Assembly (NCBI RefSeq): GCF_009863985.1
Contig: NZ_WEZT01000007.1
Span: forward strand, 1 to 32,404
Direction: 5' to 3'
Length of the DNA: 32,404 nucleotides
DNA from: Furfurilactobacillus milii
GTDB lineage: Bacteria > Bacillota > Bacilli > Lactobacillales > Lactobacillaceae
The notes beneath the pieces were generated by a model. It was not told where the DNA came from. It ran no database searches and saw nothing but the letters and a program-made list of their open reading frames with translations. Positions 22,436-30,743 of this stretch are shown piece by piece (positions within the stretch are counted from its first letter, which is position 1; each line of letters begins with the position of its first letter). The translations under genes were made by a program, and so were the position numbers.

Positions 22436-22998
22436 TTATTCGTCACACAGTGAGCGTTCAATCTGGGCGTGATCGATGTGAGTGTCGCCCCAGTCACAAA
22501 TGGCATCCAGCAATGGAATAATTGATTGGCCCTTGGCGGTTAATGTATATTCTACGTGTGGTTGGGCCGTTTGGAAATCGTGGCGTTCAATAAGACCATC
22601 ATCGGCGAGTTCTTTTGATAGATTGTAAAATTAATCCGAACGCTGTTCGGACAAAAAAGATCAGCTTCCTTTAAAATGGTGTTTACCACAAACCCATCTT
22701 TTAGGAGCTGATTTAATCAGAGACCACTTAAAATACTTGACTGGCAAACACCTTATCAGATCATGCTGACAAATTTGTCCAAAAATTCGGATTAAATTTG
22801 CAATCTACCTTTTAACTGATTTGTGAGGGTCTTGTGGGACACTTCGCGAATGTGATGCTGTAAGTCGGCGAACCGGCTGGTGCCCGTTTCCGCAATTTCA
22901 TACATGATCATAATTTTCCATTTTCCCTGAATCAATTGCATCGTGGCGTCGAATTCGTTTCTGTAACGGGGATGAGTCGTGGTAGGGCGTGATTGCAT
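22436..22998 (-). pseudogene. HxlR-family regulator broken by an IS30-type remnant
   Basis: The N-terminal part (22998 to about 22814) encodes an HxlR winged helix: FDATMQLIQGKWKIMIMYEI, then HHIREVSHKTLTNQLK. The C-terminal part (22611-22436) continues ELADDGLIERHDF and ends in DAICDWGDTH. A 192-bp insertion plus a 5-bp duplication lies between them. Removing 197 bp rejoins the frame exactly as NQLK-ELADDG, giving a 121-residue protein of ordinary HxlR length with no other damage. As it stands, translation ends in the insertion after ~68 residues, before the wing and last helix. HxlR proteins often regulate a divergent oxidoreductase, here the SDR gene, so its control may be lost. Confidence 0.92.
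22617..22808 (+). mobile_element. Internally deleted IS30-family element (192 bp)
   Basis: The ends are imperfect inverted repeats: TAGATTGTAAAATTAATCCG at the left against the complement of the right end, TAGATTGCAAATTTAATCCG. The flanking 5-mer CTTTT is duplicated (22612-22616 and 22809-22813). The left end keeps a CCGAAC-GCT-GTTCGG hairpin and an AGGAG ribosome site (22703-22707). The right part encodes a ~26-residue tail, including RPLKILDWQTPYQIM, which is the C-terminal pattern of IS30-family transposases. The start and body of the transposase are missing, so it could move only with help from an intact copy. Confidence 0.85.
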
Positions 22999-23112
22999 AA
23001 TTAAGTTGATCCTTTCAATTCGTAGTTACGTTAAGGTGCGTACTTCCTTTTTGTCAATGTGCCCATTATACTTGCAAACGTTGATAAAAGGAATTTTGGA
23101 GGATTATTAAAA

Positions 23113-23841
23113 ATGAAATCATTAGTTGTTATTACCGGTGCAAGTTCTGGCTTTGGTGAGGAGATTGCCAAACAGTTTGCTGCGGATGGGTACCCAATGT
23201 TATTGCTAGGCCGTCGCGAAGAAAAGTTAGCCGAAGTTGCTAAGGGCATGGATAATGTCATGATCGACACGGTTGACGTGACTGACTATGATCAGTTTGA
23301 AAAAGCTATTCGTAAAGCCGAAGACAAGTACGGCAAGACCGACTTGTTGGTTAACAATGCCGGATTGATGTTGCTTGGCAATGTTCAAAATCAAGACCGT
23401 AAAGAATGGCAAACGATGTTGGATACCAATGTTATGGGTGTGTTGAACGGTACGCAGATTGTCTTAAACGATATGCGTGAACGTCACCATGGCACGATTC
23501 TGAACATGTCGTCACTGGCTGGTAAGAAAACGTTTGTGAACCATGCGGCTTATGTCGCCAGCAAGTTTGGTGTTCACGGTTTGTCAGAAACCATTCGTGA
23601 AGAAAGTGCAGCCGAAAACGTGCGTGTCATGATGGTTGCGCCTGGCGCTGCTGAAACGGAATTGTTGACGCATGTGACCAGCAAGTCTGCGTTGTCAGAT
23701 TATGAAAGTTGGAAGGAAACGATGGGTGGTATCACCCTCGATCCCGTCCATGTCGCTGAAACTGTGAAGTTCATGTATGACATGCCACAGGAAGTTAATA
23801 TTCGTGAAGTTGACATTGCGGCTACACGCCAAGATGCGTAA
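23113..23841 (+). CDS. Short-chain dehydrogenase/reductase
   Basis: A 242-residue classical SDR. The cofactor site is TGASSGFG (residues 8-15), then NNAG, and the catalytic Tyr147 and Lys151 in YVASK. The LLLGRRE segment after strand 2 has the Arg pair typical of NADP(H) preference. Substrate unknown; the group includes serine/3-hydroxyacid dehydrogenase-like enzymes (YdfG type). The ATG at 23113 has GGAGGA 9 nt upstream. It is divergent from the broken hxlR gene with a 114-bp shared control region, where a TATACT box is at 23067-23072. Confidence 0.92.
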   Translation: MKSLVVITGASSGFGEEIAKQFAADGYPMLLLGRREEKLAEVAKGMDNVMIDTVDVTDYDQFEKAIRKAEDKYGKTDLLVNNAGLMLLGNVQNQDRKEWQTMLDTNVMGVLNGTQIVLNDMRERHHGTILNMSSLAGKKTFVNHAAYVASKFGVHGLSETIREESAAENVRVMMVAPGAAETELLTHVTSKSALSDYESWKETMGGITLDPVHVAETVKFMYDMPQEVNIREVDIAATRQDA

Positions 23842-23865
23842 GGCATAACTTAATTCAAACTAAAG

Positions 23866-23916
23866 CGAACACCCCGGAAATGAGTTTTGACAATTCACCT
23901 TCGGGGTGTTTGTTTT
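23866..23916. terminator. Bidirectional terminator between the SDR gene and the LPxTG gene
   Basis: AACACCCCG faces CGGGGTGTT (23902-23910) with a ~25-nt loop, followed by TTGTTTT. It lies between two convergent genes. Confidence 0.75.
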
Positions 23917-23932
23917 GCAATCAATGAGGATA

Positions 23933-26497
23933 TTAATCGTGTTTACGTTTGCTAGAAAAAGGAATTGTTCCCAGCAAACCTAACAGTATGGCACCTACCA
24001 TCGCTGCCAAATGATTCTCGTGCATGCCTGTATTCGGCAATTCTTCACTGTGACTATCAGCTGTCCGACTTGCGTTGTTAGCTGTTTCCGATTGTGGGAA
24101 CTGCTGACTTTGAGAAGAAGCAGAGTCTAACAAGTTAGATGTAGCGTAGGAAGAACTAACAGAGGTCGGGAGTAAGCCAGCGGACTGGCCTGGTGTCATT
24201 TGATTTGTAGTTTCACTATCAACTGCATTGTCTGAATAGTCTGGTTCCGCAGAAACCGTTGGGTTATCGCCATTGCCGTCATTATTGTTGTCAGATGGAT
24301 GTTGCCCATCTTCTTTCACATAAATGTACGTGATTGTCTGGTCTGTATTCGTAAATGTGCCGTTTGCGTTACCGTCAATTGTTGATAACGTGTAGCCATT
24401 TAAATGCTTAACGACCGTTTCGTAAGTGTCACCAACATTGCCAGATAGTATTTGTGTTGGGACAATTTCATTGCCCTCTGTATCAACGTACTTAACGGTA
24501 ATATCACCGCCGCGAACAGCGTCTTTGGTATAAACATACGTGATAGTTTGATTTTCATTCGTAAATACGCCGGTTTCACTACCTTCAACGTGGTCAAATG
24601 TGTAACCATCAACGGGCTTAATCGACGATGTAAAGGAGTCCCCAATATTTCCCGTTAACTTTTCAGATGGGGAAATTTCATTGCCGTGCTGGTCCACATA
24701 AGTAACTAGAACATCAGCACCCTGAACAATATTTTTGGTGTAAACATACGTGACCGTTTGTAATTCGGTGGTAAAGGTTCCGTTAGCATTGCCATCAACG
24801 CGGCTGACACTATAGCCGGCTATTGGTTTAGGCGTGGTGGCATAAGCCCGGCCGACATCACCATTAATGTGTTGTGCGTCTGCGAGAACATTGCCGTTTT
24901 CATCAACATAATTAACGCTGATGTTGCCCCACATCATTCGATAATATTCCATGCCCGTTTGAAGCAGGGTGTTACCATTCGCGTACTCCACGGCTGTGTA
25001 CATTGGGTAGCCACTGACACCGTACTGATTGGAAATGATGGTGTAACCAATGTTGGCATACTGTTTTGAGCCACTGATAACGTAATGATCGCCATCAATC
25101 GTCACAATGGGGGTATCGCTATTATAAGTTTTGTAGCCAGTTAAAATAGGTTTGCCATCGATGCCAATGGTCTGGCTCACGATGTTGATGTCGTCACCAG
25201 TTTGAGCGATATGAACTGGATCGGTATAGACGCGATAATTATTCACTGAAAAAATGCGGACATTGGAAAACTTGGCAAAGTAGGAAAAATCTGAAAGACG
25301 CTGATTAGATAGGGATAGAAATAGGCCGTTTGGATTTGCCTGTGAAGCCTTGGTAAACATTGGATCTAATTTTAGGATTTGGTCACCACGCAAGCCAGTG
25401 GTATTCGTCATGGATGTTTTCCCAGCGAATTCGATACCCCAGTAATAATCAAGTCCCCCAAACGTCAAGGAGTTCAACGCCGCAATATCAGCGTCAGTCC
25501 AATTACCGGCCCCATCTTGTTGAATGTCAAAAGCCGTAGTGATGTGGAGCCCTGTGAGTGGTACCAAAGAAACCCCAGGCTTAAGGTACACCGACAGTTG
25601 AACACCCCAGCCTTCTGGCAATTCGCGTAATACTTCAATTCCTTTTAAACTCGTGATTGGATTCACAGTAGTTGTCGGTATCAGGAGAATTGTAATTTCA
25701 TTTTTACTGTGGACAAACGTAATGTGGCGCACGTCACCATAAGTTAATTCACCTGAGGTTACTTGAAAAGCGTTCAACATGGCCTGCTTTAGCTGGGCAT
25801 CTTCAATGTCAACGATATCTGAATCCGCATGAGTAGAATCAGCGGTTATCGTTGCTGTGGTCGCCATGATTTGGGCGTTTGTTGTTGCGGGAATGCTAGC
25901 CGCCGCCATCAGCGTTGCATTTCGATTTGAGACTGACGTGGATTCAGTGCTGTCACTTGATCTGGCAGCACTGGTGACACTTGTTGCTTGCGTTGAAGGT
26001 GACTGACTGCTTTCAGAAGTGGCCGTAACAGACGATGCCCCTGTTTCTTCACTATTAATGGGCGTAATGGCAGGTGTTTTAGCCTCATCAGAGATGGTAG
26101 CGGATGAGGATGTTTTCTCAGGGGCGGCCGATGGGGCGGTCAAACTTGATGAAGTGGCTGAAGATTCAGTTGCCGTCGATTCTGCTTGGCTAGTAGTTGC
26201 GCTGGTCGTAGTCACGCTTGTTTGACTATTCACCTGTGAGTTTTGAGGTAATTGGCTACGCTGCTGTTGATTTGGTGTCGTCAAAGTAGCTGTTGAAGAT
26301 TGGTCAGGAACGGGCTGAGTTGTTGACTGCGTGATTGTGGTTGTCGGACCGATAACTGTGGTCGCTGCATTGGCCTGTGTTAAACCACCAGCTTCGATGG
26401 CAAATACTGCAACACTTGCAGTGATCCAAAATTTACCAGACTTGTACAATTTGTAGTGGCATGTTGACATGTGTTTTGCTTTTCGTTGTAAGGACAT
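23933..26497 (-). CDS. Mucin-binding (MucBP) LPxTG surface protein
   Basis: An 854-residue cell-wall protein. It starts with a KxYKxGKxW-type signal (Lys16, Tyr18, Lys19, Gly21, Lys22, Trp24) and a hydrophobic export segment ending near AANAAT-like residues around 46. A Ser/Thr-rich stalk runs to about residue 200. A globular region of unknown fold, with leucine-repeat-like stretches (TSLKGIEVL, VPLTGLHI), spans about 225-520. Three MucBP repeats follow at 526-588, 596-658 and 666-728, exactly 70 residues apart. After a polar spacer come LPNTG (820-824), a membrane helix and a KRKHD tail for sortase. It would bind mucus or other host or plant glycans. AAGGAG lies upstream of the ATG. Monocistronic. 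Confidence 0.93.
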   Translation of the reverse strand: MSLQRKAKHMSTCHYKLYKSGKFWITASVAVFAIEAGGLTQANAATTVIGPTTTITQSTTQPVPDQSSTATLTTPNQQQRSQLPQNSQVNSQTSVTTTSATTSQAESTATESSATSSSLTAPSAAPEKTSSSATISDEAKTPAITPINSEETGASSVTATSESSQSPSTQATSVTSAARSSDSTESTSVSNRNATLMAAASIPATTNAQIMATTATITADSTHADSDIVDIEDAQLKQAMLNAFQVTSGELTYGDVRHITFVHSKNEITILLIPTTTVNPITSLKGIEVLRELPEGWGVQLSVYLKPGVSLVPLTGLHITTAFDIQQDGAGNWTDADIAALNSLTFGGLDYYWGIEFAGKTSMTNTTGLRGDQILKLDPMFTKASQANPNGLFLSLSNQRLSDFSYFAKFSNVRIFSVNNYRVYTDPVHIAQTGDDINIVSQTIGIDGKPILTGYKTYNSDTPIVTIDGDHYVISGSKQYANIGYTIISNQYGVSGYPMYTAVEYANGNTLLQTGMEYYRMMWGNISVNYVDENGNVLADAQHINGDVGRAYATTPKPIAGYSVSRVDGNANGTFTTELQTVTYVYTKNIVQGADVLVTYVDQHGNEISPSEKLTGNIGDSFTSSIKPVDGYTFDHVEGSETGVFTNENQTITYVYTKDAVRGGDITVKYVDTEGNEIVPTQILSGNVGDTYETVVKHLNGYTLSTIDGNANGTFTNTDQTITYIYVKEDGQHPSDNNNDGNGDNPTVSAEPDYSDNAVDSETTNQMTPGQSAGLLPTSVSSSYATSNLLDSASSQSQQFPQSETANNASRTADSHSEELPNTGMHENHLAAMVGAILLGLLGTIPFSSKRKHD

Positions 26498-26592
26498 TTA
26501 TTAGACTCCTTGCTTATATGCCTAGGGTTGACCGTTAATGAAACGTTTTTCCAGCGCAAAGATAACACATGTCTTATTGTGCTTATTCGCAA

Positions 26593-26632
26593 ATAAAAAA
26601 GGAAAGCCTCAATTAATGCGACTTTCCTTTTC
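26593..26632. terminator. Terminator after the Spx-like gene
   Basis: AAAAAAGGAAAG faces CTTTCCTTTT with a ~15-nt loop, directly at the 3' end of the leftward Spx-like gene. Confidence 0.75.
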
Positions 26633-26634
26633 TC

Positions 26635-27072
26635 TTACCCGTTCAAACGGGAAAGGATGTTATTAAGTTCCATTTTTCTTAGTTTACGTGGGATAAATGT
26701 GCCAAACTCGTCGTCGTTGAAGCCGACTTGTAAGATTTGACGGTGGTCGTCAAACGCAATCGGCCAGCGGAGCATCTTTGGATGTTTGGCGATGACGTTG
26801 ATCATTTCTGTTAGGCCTAGGCTAGTCAGATCCATCACTTTGGATAATTCCTGCATGGTTAATGAGCGAGGGGCTAATAATTCATCGCAACCATTTTCAC
26901 TAGCGGCCAAGAATTGTTTAACCGTGCTCGTCGAAAGCTTTTCACGGGTCTTGACGGATAAGTTATCTGTTGTGTCGATAGGATGTTCTTGGAAAGGAAC
27001 CTTTTTATCCTTGAGCCACTTAACGGCCCGGCGGCATGAAGTTGATGAACCAATCGTGTAAATGTGTAGCAT
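26635..27072 (-). CDS. Spx/ArsC-family regulator without the CXXC switch
   Basis: A 145-residue ArsC/Spx-fold protein of ordinary Spx length. The N-terminal motif that in B. subtilis Spx is C10-x-x-C13 reads SSTSC: position 10 is Ser and only Cys13 remains. The ApaR-like RSLTMQELSK, IDTTDNLS and RWPIAFDD segments fit Spx rather than arsenate reductase. Spx proteins bind the alpha C-terminal domain of RNA polymerase and redirect transcription under thiol stress; without the first Cys a disulfide switch is not possible. The ATG at 27072 has GAGGAGG 6 nt upstream. Single gene. Confidence 0.86.
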   Translation of the reverse strand: MLHIYTIGSSTSCRRAVKWLKDKKVPFQEHPIDTTDNLSVKTREKLSTSTVKQFLAASENGCDELLAPRSLTMQELSKVMDLTSLGLTEMINVIAKHPKMLRWPIAFDDHRQILQVGFNDDEFGTFIPRKLRKMELNNILSRLNG

Positions 27073-27326
27073 GTGCAGTCCTCCTCGTGTGGAAATTGTG
27101 AGTGGGTCTTGCAAACGACATGAGGGTCGTATATGTCTCACAATTTTGCTTAATCAGTAATGGAATTGTGTAATGTTATTCGTTTCTCTAATGATTACTA
27201 TAAGCAAAACTATTATAACTGTCAAATGGTTTTTATCACTTTTTTATTATGTGAACATTGAAAATAAGGATGAAAGCAAGTAAGACAGGTGCTGAACTAT
27301 AATAGAAAAATTATCAGAAATAATAA

Positions 27327-27371
27327 AAAAGATTAAGTACGGCACGTAAAAGTGCGGCACTTAATCTTTAA
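27327..27371. terminator. Terminator after merR (27373-27795)
   Basis: AAAGATTAAGT-ACG-GCAC faces GTGC-GGC-ACTTAATCTTT with a short loop and A/T tracts on both sides. The rest of 27073-27326 is AT-rich and shows no gene. Confidence 0.85.
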
Positions 27372-27372
27372 A

Positions 27373-27795
27373 TTAGCTCACAGAAACTTGATCATTATCA
27401 GGTTGTGCTTGATTAGGAACGTAATCATCGGGCGCATCGTTATTCATTAGTTTGGCGTAATGGGAAACCTTGGTGTTGATTTTCGCAAGCTGACGCTGCT
27501 TGTCTGCTAACTGTTCTTGGGCACGGGTCTGCTGTGTTAGCATCATTTGATAACGCTCAGGAATTGTCTCATCACCAGCCAACATCAGATCGATATAATG
27601 TCGTACTTCGGCAATTGGCATGCCTGTTGAGCGGAAGCAACGGACTAAGTTGACCCATTCAACGGCATCCTCGTCAAATAGCCGATTGTTGTTTTCGTCA
27701 CGTTTAACAAAGGGCAACAAGCCATGATCATCATAGTAACGAATTGAATAGGTCGTCATGCCGAGCTTCTTGGCGACTTCTTGAACTGTGTACAT
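27373..27795 (-). CDS. MerR-family transcriptional regulator
   Basis: A 140-residue MerR protein. The N-terminal helix-turn-helix reads VQEVAKKLGMTTYSIRYYDD, then HGLLPFVKRDENNNRLF. The dimer helix (about residues 80-118) contains the usual Q/R-rich coiled segment. There are no paired cysteines for metal binding; it resembles the AdhR/YraB-like group that answers to aldehydes or redox stress, a weak inference. AGGAGTG lies 6 nt before the ATG. It is downstream of and co-oriented with the MFS gene, and has its own promoter. Confidence 0.88.
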   Translation of the reverse strand: MYTVQEVAKKLGMTTYSIRYYDDHGLLPFVKRDENNNRLFDEDAVEWVNLVRCFRSTGMPIAEVRHYIDLMLAGDETIPERYQMMLTQQTRAQEQLADKQRQLAKINTKVSHYAKLMNNDAPDDYVPNQAQPDNDQVSVS

Positions 27796-27854
27796 GCAGC
27801 CACTCCTTTTCTAATGTTATTCATTAAGTTAGTTATTTTATTGAATTAGCATTC

Positions 27855-27883
27855 ACTATAGAAGCGCTACGGTTAAAGGTCAA
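27855..27883 (-). promoter_or_regulatory. Promoter of the MerR gene
   Basis: On the minus strand: TTGACC (27883-27878), a 17-bp spacer and TATAGT (27860-27855). The spacing is the standard 17 bp, not the 19 bp usual for MerR-activated promoters. Confidence 0.6.
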
Positions 27884-27914
27884 GTGTTTCGGGTTTGAAA
27901 GTTGTGATGGTTGT

Positions 27915-28010
27915 TGTACTTGCGGTCGTCAACATTGACACGCTGGTCTAGCATATGCGCATGTTTCACGCGAAGATATTTGAGTATCGCCGCAACGTTC
28001 GTGAAAGTCG
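27915..28010 (+). repeat. Decayed module A fragment (copy 5)
   Basis: CTTGCGGTCGTCAACATTG and the following ACACGCT match the start of module A. Beyond that the sequence differs but keeps a stem TTTCACG (27964-27970) with CGTGAAA (28000-28006), at the place of the A-module CTTTCAC/GTGAA hairpin. The 3' closing arm and module B are missing. Confidence 0.55.
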
Positions 28011-28063
28011 TTTGAAGTCAGATTCAAAATTTCTGTTGTACCGCGGTTGCCTGGTATGAAGAA

Positions 28064-29380
28064 TTAAACATGAGCTTCATTGTACCGAGCAGTCGTTGGA
28101 TCGTTTTTAGTTAGGCGACCAGCACCGCGGACTAAGATCAGAATGGTAACAACCAGAGAGCTAATGCCATAAATAATGAGCGATACAGGAATGCTAATAA
28201 CGTTTGCTAATGTCAGGAAGACAAATTGGCCAACGGGGGCACCGATCATCATGACTGTGCTTATGACGCCGCCGGTAGCTGCCAGGTGATCATCCGGTAC
28301 AGTGTTAATAATGACTGCGTTGAAGCGTGGATTGATTTTGCCTAGTAAGTAAGCGGTGCCGAAGAAAAGAACCAGCAGGATCCATAGGTTGTGGAGGGTC
28401 AACATGTCGATTGCAACTAGTACTAACAGTCCCATTGAAGCGGCCAGGAGGGTGACCATCGATGTGTTCTTAAGCATGTCGTTAACGAACACTGCCCCCG
28501 CAATAGAACCAACGGAAAAGACGATATCGAGCAGTGCAATGGTGTAGCCATAATTGATAAACCAAAAACTGCTCATGTGGATAAAAATCAAGTTTGATAA
28601 TGGATCGATAGCGGTACCTAGTAGGTTGACGGCCAAGCCTGCAACAATCATGAATAATAAGAATGGGTTTTGCGTAAATTCTTGCATTGCTAGTTTGAAA
28701 CTAGTGCCAAAGCCTTCTTTTGATTCACTGTTTTCTGCCAAGCGAGACGTTTTTGCGGCCAGAACAGATTTATGAACATCAGATTCGGCTTGATCATATT
28801 GATGACGGGCAATAAAGAAGATCCCGCCGGCAACCAAGAATGTGAGTGCGTCAAGTAAAGCGAATAGATCGTACTGATGGTGAAGTGCGACGATTAATGT
28901 GGCACCTAGCGCTGAAGCCACAATCTGAACCAAACTACCAATGGCGGTGCCGATTGAAGTTGCTTCATTCATGTGTTCTGGCGTGACGATGTGCTTCATG
29001 AGTGGCGTGGATAAACTATTGCCGTAATCACCCAGTAGGCGGGCTATGATATCCAATGCCATGATGAAGAAGAAAATACTTTCTTTGGTTGAACGGCCAA
29101 TCAGTGATGCGATGATCAGGAACAAGATGGTCTGTACAAAATACGAGAACCACATTGCGTGTCGTTTATTAAATGTGCGGTCAGCCAAATATCCGGTAAA
29201 GATGTTTGCTAAGGCGGGTATGACCCATGCAATGGAGGCTATGGAAACGGCCAGTGTTTTGAATGGCAGCGTGGCGGCGTAGATTAAAAAGACGATACTG
29301 TATAAACCACTACCAATTTGATCGATGATGCCAACGTTGACGAGCGTTCGGAATGCCCGATTTTTTTTGTATTCATGCAT
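28064..29380 (-). CDS. MFS transporter
   Basis: A 438-residue permease with about twelve membrane helices and a charged central loop (about residues 195-220, including SDVHKSVLAAKTSRLAENSE). The loop after helix 2 reads GYLADRTFNKRHAMWFS, the motif-A region of the major facilitator family. The group resembles drug or macrolide efflux-type MFS proteins; the substrate is not known. The ATG at 29380 (MHEYKKNR) has AGAGGGA 7 nt upstream; the longer in-frame start does not. The following merR (269 bp on) could be its regulator. Confidence 0.87.
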   Translation of the reverse strand: MHEYKKNRAFRTLVNVGIIDQIGSGLYSIVFLIYAATLPFKTLAVSIASIAWVIPALANIFTGYLADRTFNKRHAMWFSYFVQTILFLIIASLIGRSTKESIFFFIMALDIIARLLGDYGNSLSTPLMKHIVTPEHMNEATSIGTAIGSLVQIVASALGATLIVALHHQYDLFALLDALTFLVAGGIFFIARHQYDQAESDVHKSVLAAKTSRLAENSESKEGFGTSFKLAMQEFTQNPFLLFMIVAGLAVNLLGTAIDPLSNLIFIHMSSFWFINYGYTIALLDIVFSVGSIAGAVFVNDMLKNTSMVTLLAASMGLLVLVAIDMLTLHNLWILLVLFFGTAYLLGKINPRFNAVIINTVPDDHLAATGGVISTVMMIGAPVGQFVFLTLANVISIPVSLIIYGISSLVVTILILVRGAGRLTKNDPTTARYNEAHV

Positions 29381-29421
29381 ATGAATTCCCTCTTTCGTAG
29401 TGCTCTCTCTAATTGCTTTAA

Positions 29422-29454
29422 AGTATAGCGAGGGTTTCAAACGGACTGTTGAAA
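29422..29454 (-). promoter_or_regulatory. MFS promoter with operator-like dyad
   Basis: TATACT on the minus strand (29427-29422) is preceded by an inverted repeat, TTTCAA (29435-29440) and TTGAAA (29449-29454), in the -35/spacer region. A regulator such as the neighbouring MerR may bind here. Confidence 0.45.
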
Positions 29455-29554
29455 ATTTTCTTATATGATAATTTTAAATTTATAATGCCGTCCTTATGCG
29501 ATTCTTAACGTTTGCGAAAAGGGCATTTTCAGCAGAATGTGCTAAACTATCAAT

Positions 29555-30229
29555 ATGAAAAATAACAATCAAGAACAACCAATGAGTCGCACACAACGGT
29601 ATGATGCCAAGCAACGTGGCTCGATACCGCAATCGCCACAACAACCAGTATCACAGGGATTCACTAAGCAAAAAAAGCCCCATGGATTCCTGAGCTTTTT
29701 GGTTGGCCTCATCTTCGTGTTAGCCCTGATCGTCCGTTTGACCGTGTTAAGCGGCACTTTTATGGAAGGGGCAATTCAAACACCGACTGTCATCAGTCGG
29801 GTGCGCACAGAAGTGACCAGTCAATTGCAGGCTAAAAATTTGCCAACGAGCTTAGCAACAGATGGTTTAATCAAGGCCACATTAAAGACTGGTACGCGGG
29901 AAACATATGCTGGTGAAAGCTTGGATTTCAACACGGCAGCTATGCGCAGTGCTGTTCGCGATGATGTGAATCAGCAGGCGTCATCACTTGGATTAGCGGG
30001 AACCGCTGCTAGTGACGCCATTGTTAACTTGATTAGTAGTCAGGTGCTGACCCAAGCTAGTGTTAATTACCACGACGATACGTTAGGATATTTTGCCGAA
30101 CACGTGAAAAGTTATCAGATGTGGACGACGATTATCATTATTGTTAGTGGAATTTTGTGGGTCCTGTTGTTAGTCAGCAATCACCGTCGCCGCCGTGCTC
30201 GCCGTTTGAGCCGTAAGCAAGTTGCTTAA
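29555..30229 (+). CDS. Hypothetical protein with two membrane helices
   Basis: A 224-residue protein I do not recognise. The N terminus is polar, basic and Gln/Pro-rich (residues 1-42). A membrane helix follows at about 44-65 (core LSFLVGLIFVLALIVRLTVL). An external domain of ~120 residues has no cysteines. A second helix is at about 187-206, and the tail is very basic (NHRRRRARRLSRK). The layout suggests both ends are inside and the loop outside. No ribosome site precedes the ATG at 29555 or the alternative ATG at 29582, which is odd in this window. The HIT gene follows 35 bp after the stop. Confidence 0.75.
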   Translation: MKNNNQEQPMSRTQRYDAKQRGSIPQSPQQPVSQGFTKQKKPHGFLSFLVGLIFVLALIVRLTVLSGTFMEGAIQTPTVISRVRTEVTSQLQAKNLPTSLATDGLIKATLKTGTRETYAGESLDFNTAAMRSAVRDDVNQQASSLGLAGTAASDAIVNLISSQVLTQASVNYHDDTLGYFAEHVKSYQMWTTIIIIVSGILWVLLLVSNHRRRRARRLSRKQVA

Positions 30230-30264
30230 AATACGTTGTAACAGACATTACGGGAGGGAACACT

Positions 30265-30654
30265 TTGGAAACAAAGTTTGAAACGTTACCTGGTTGTCCG
30301 TTTTGCGAAAAAGCGGACAAGGACATTATTCTGCAAAACGACTTCGCTAAAGCGTTTTGGGATATCAAACCGGTTAATCCGGGTCACACTTTGATTGTGC
30401 CACGCCGCCACGTAGAAAATTGGTGGGGATTAACTAAGGACGAGAAAAACGCCATCGATGATCTTGTCGTCCAAATGAAGCAGATTTTGGACGAACGTTA
30501 CCAGCCAGATGCTTATAACATTGGAATGAACTTAGGGGCTGATGCTGGGCAAACGGTGTTTCATGCGCACGTTCACTTAATTCCACGTTACTATGGTGAT
30601 ATGAAGGTGCCAGAGGGTGGCGTTCGGAATCTGATTCCACGTAAGTTGAAGTAA
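30265..30654 (+). CDS. HIT-family nucleotide-binding hydrolase
   Basis: A 129-residue histidine-triad protein with the H-x-H-x-H motif at His100, His102 and His104 (FHAHVHLIPRY) and the N-terminal GCPFCEK zinc-like knuckle. HIT proteins of this group hydrolyse AMP-linked nucleotides or aminoacyl adenylates. The TTG start has GGGAGG 8 nt upstream. Probably co-transcribed with the small membrane protein gene before it. Confidence 0.92.
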   Translation: METKFETLPGCPFCEKADKDIILQNDFAKAFWDIKPVNPGHTLIVPRRHVENWWGLTKDEKNAIDDLVVQMKQILDERYQPDAYNIGMNLGADAGQTVFHAHVHLIPRYYGDMKVPEGGVRNLIPRKLK

Positions 30655-30685
30655 GTATTCGTTTGGAACTAGGAATTTTTTGATA

Positions 30686-30720
30686 AGCAATCTACTAAAT
30701 GAAGTAGGTTGTTTTTCTTT
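30686..30720 (+). terminator. Terminator after the HIT gene
   Basis: GCAATCTACT faces AGTAGGTTGT with a 6-nt loop (one G-T pair), followed by TTTTCTTTT. Confidence 0.8.
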
Positions 30721-30743
30721 TGAAAAAAGCCGCACGTTGTTGA

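Noticed and set aside
23933-26497. LPxTG protein as a foreign insertion
   Set aside because: It has ordinary terminators on both sides, its own ribosome site and no flanking repeats; the Ser/Thr-rich stalk explains its unusual base use.
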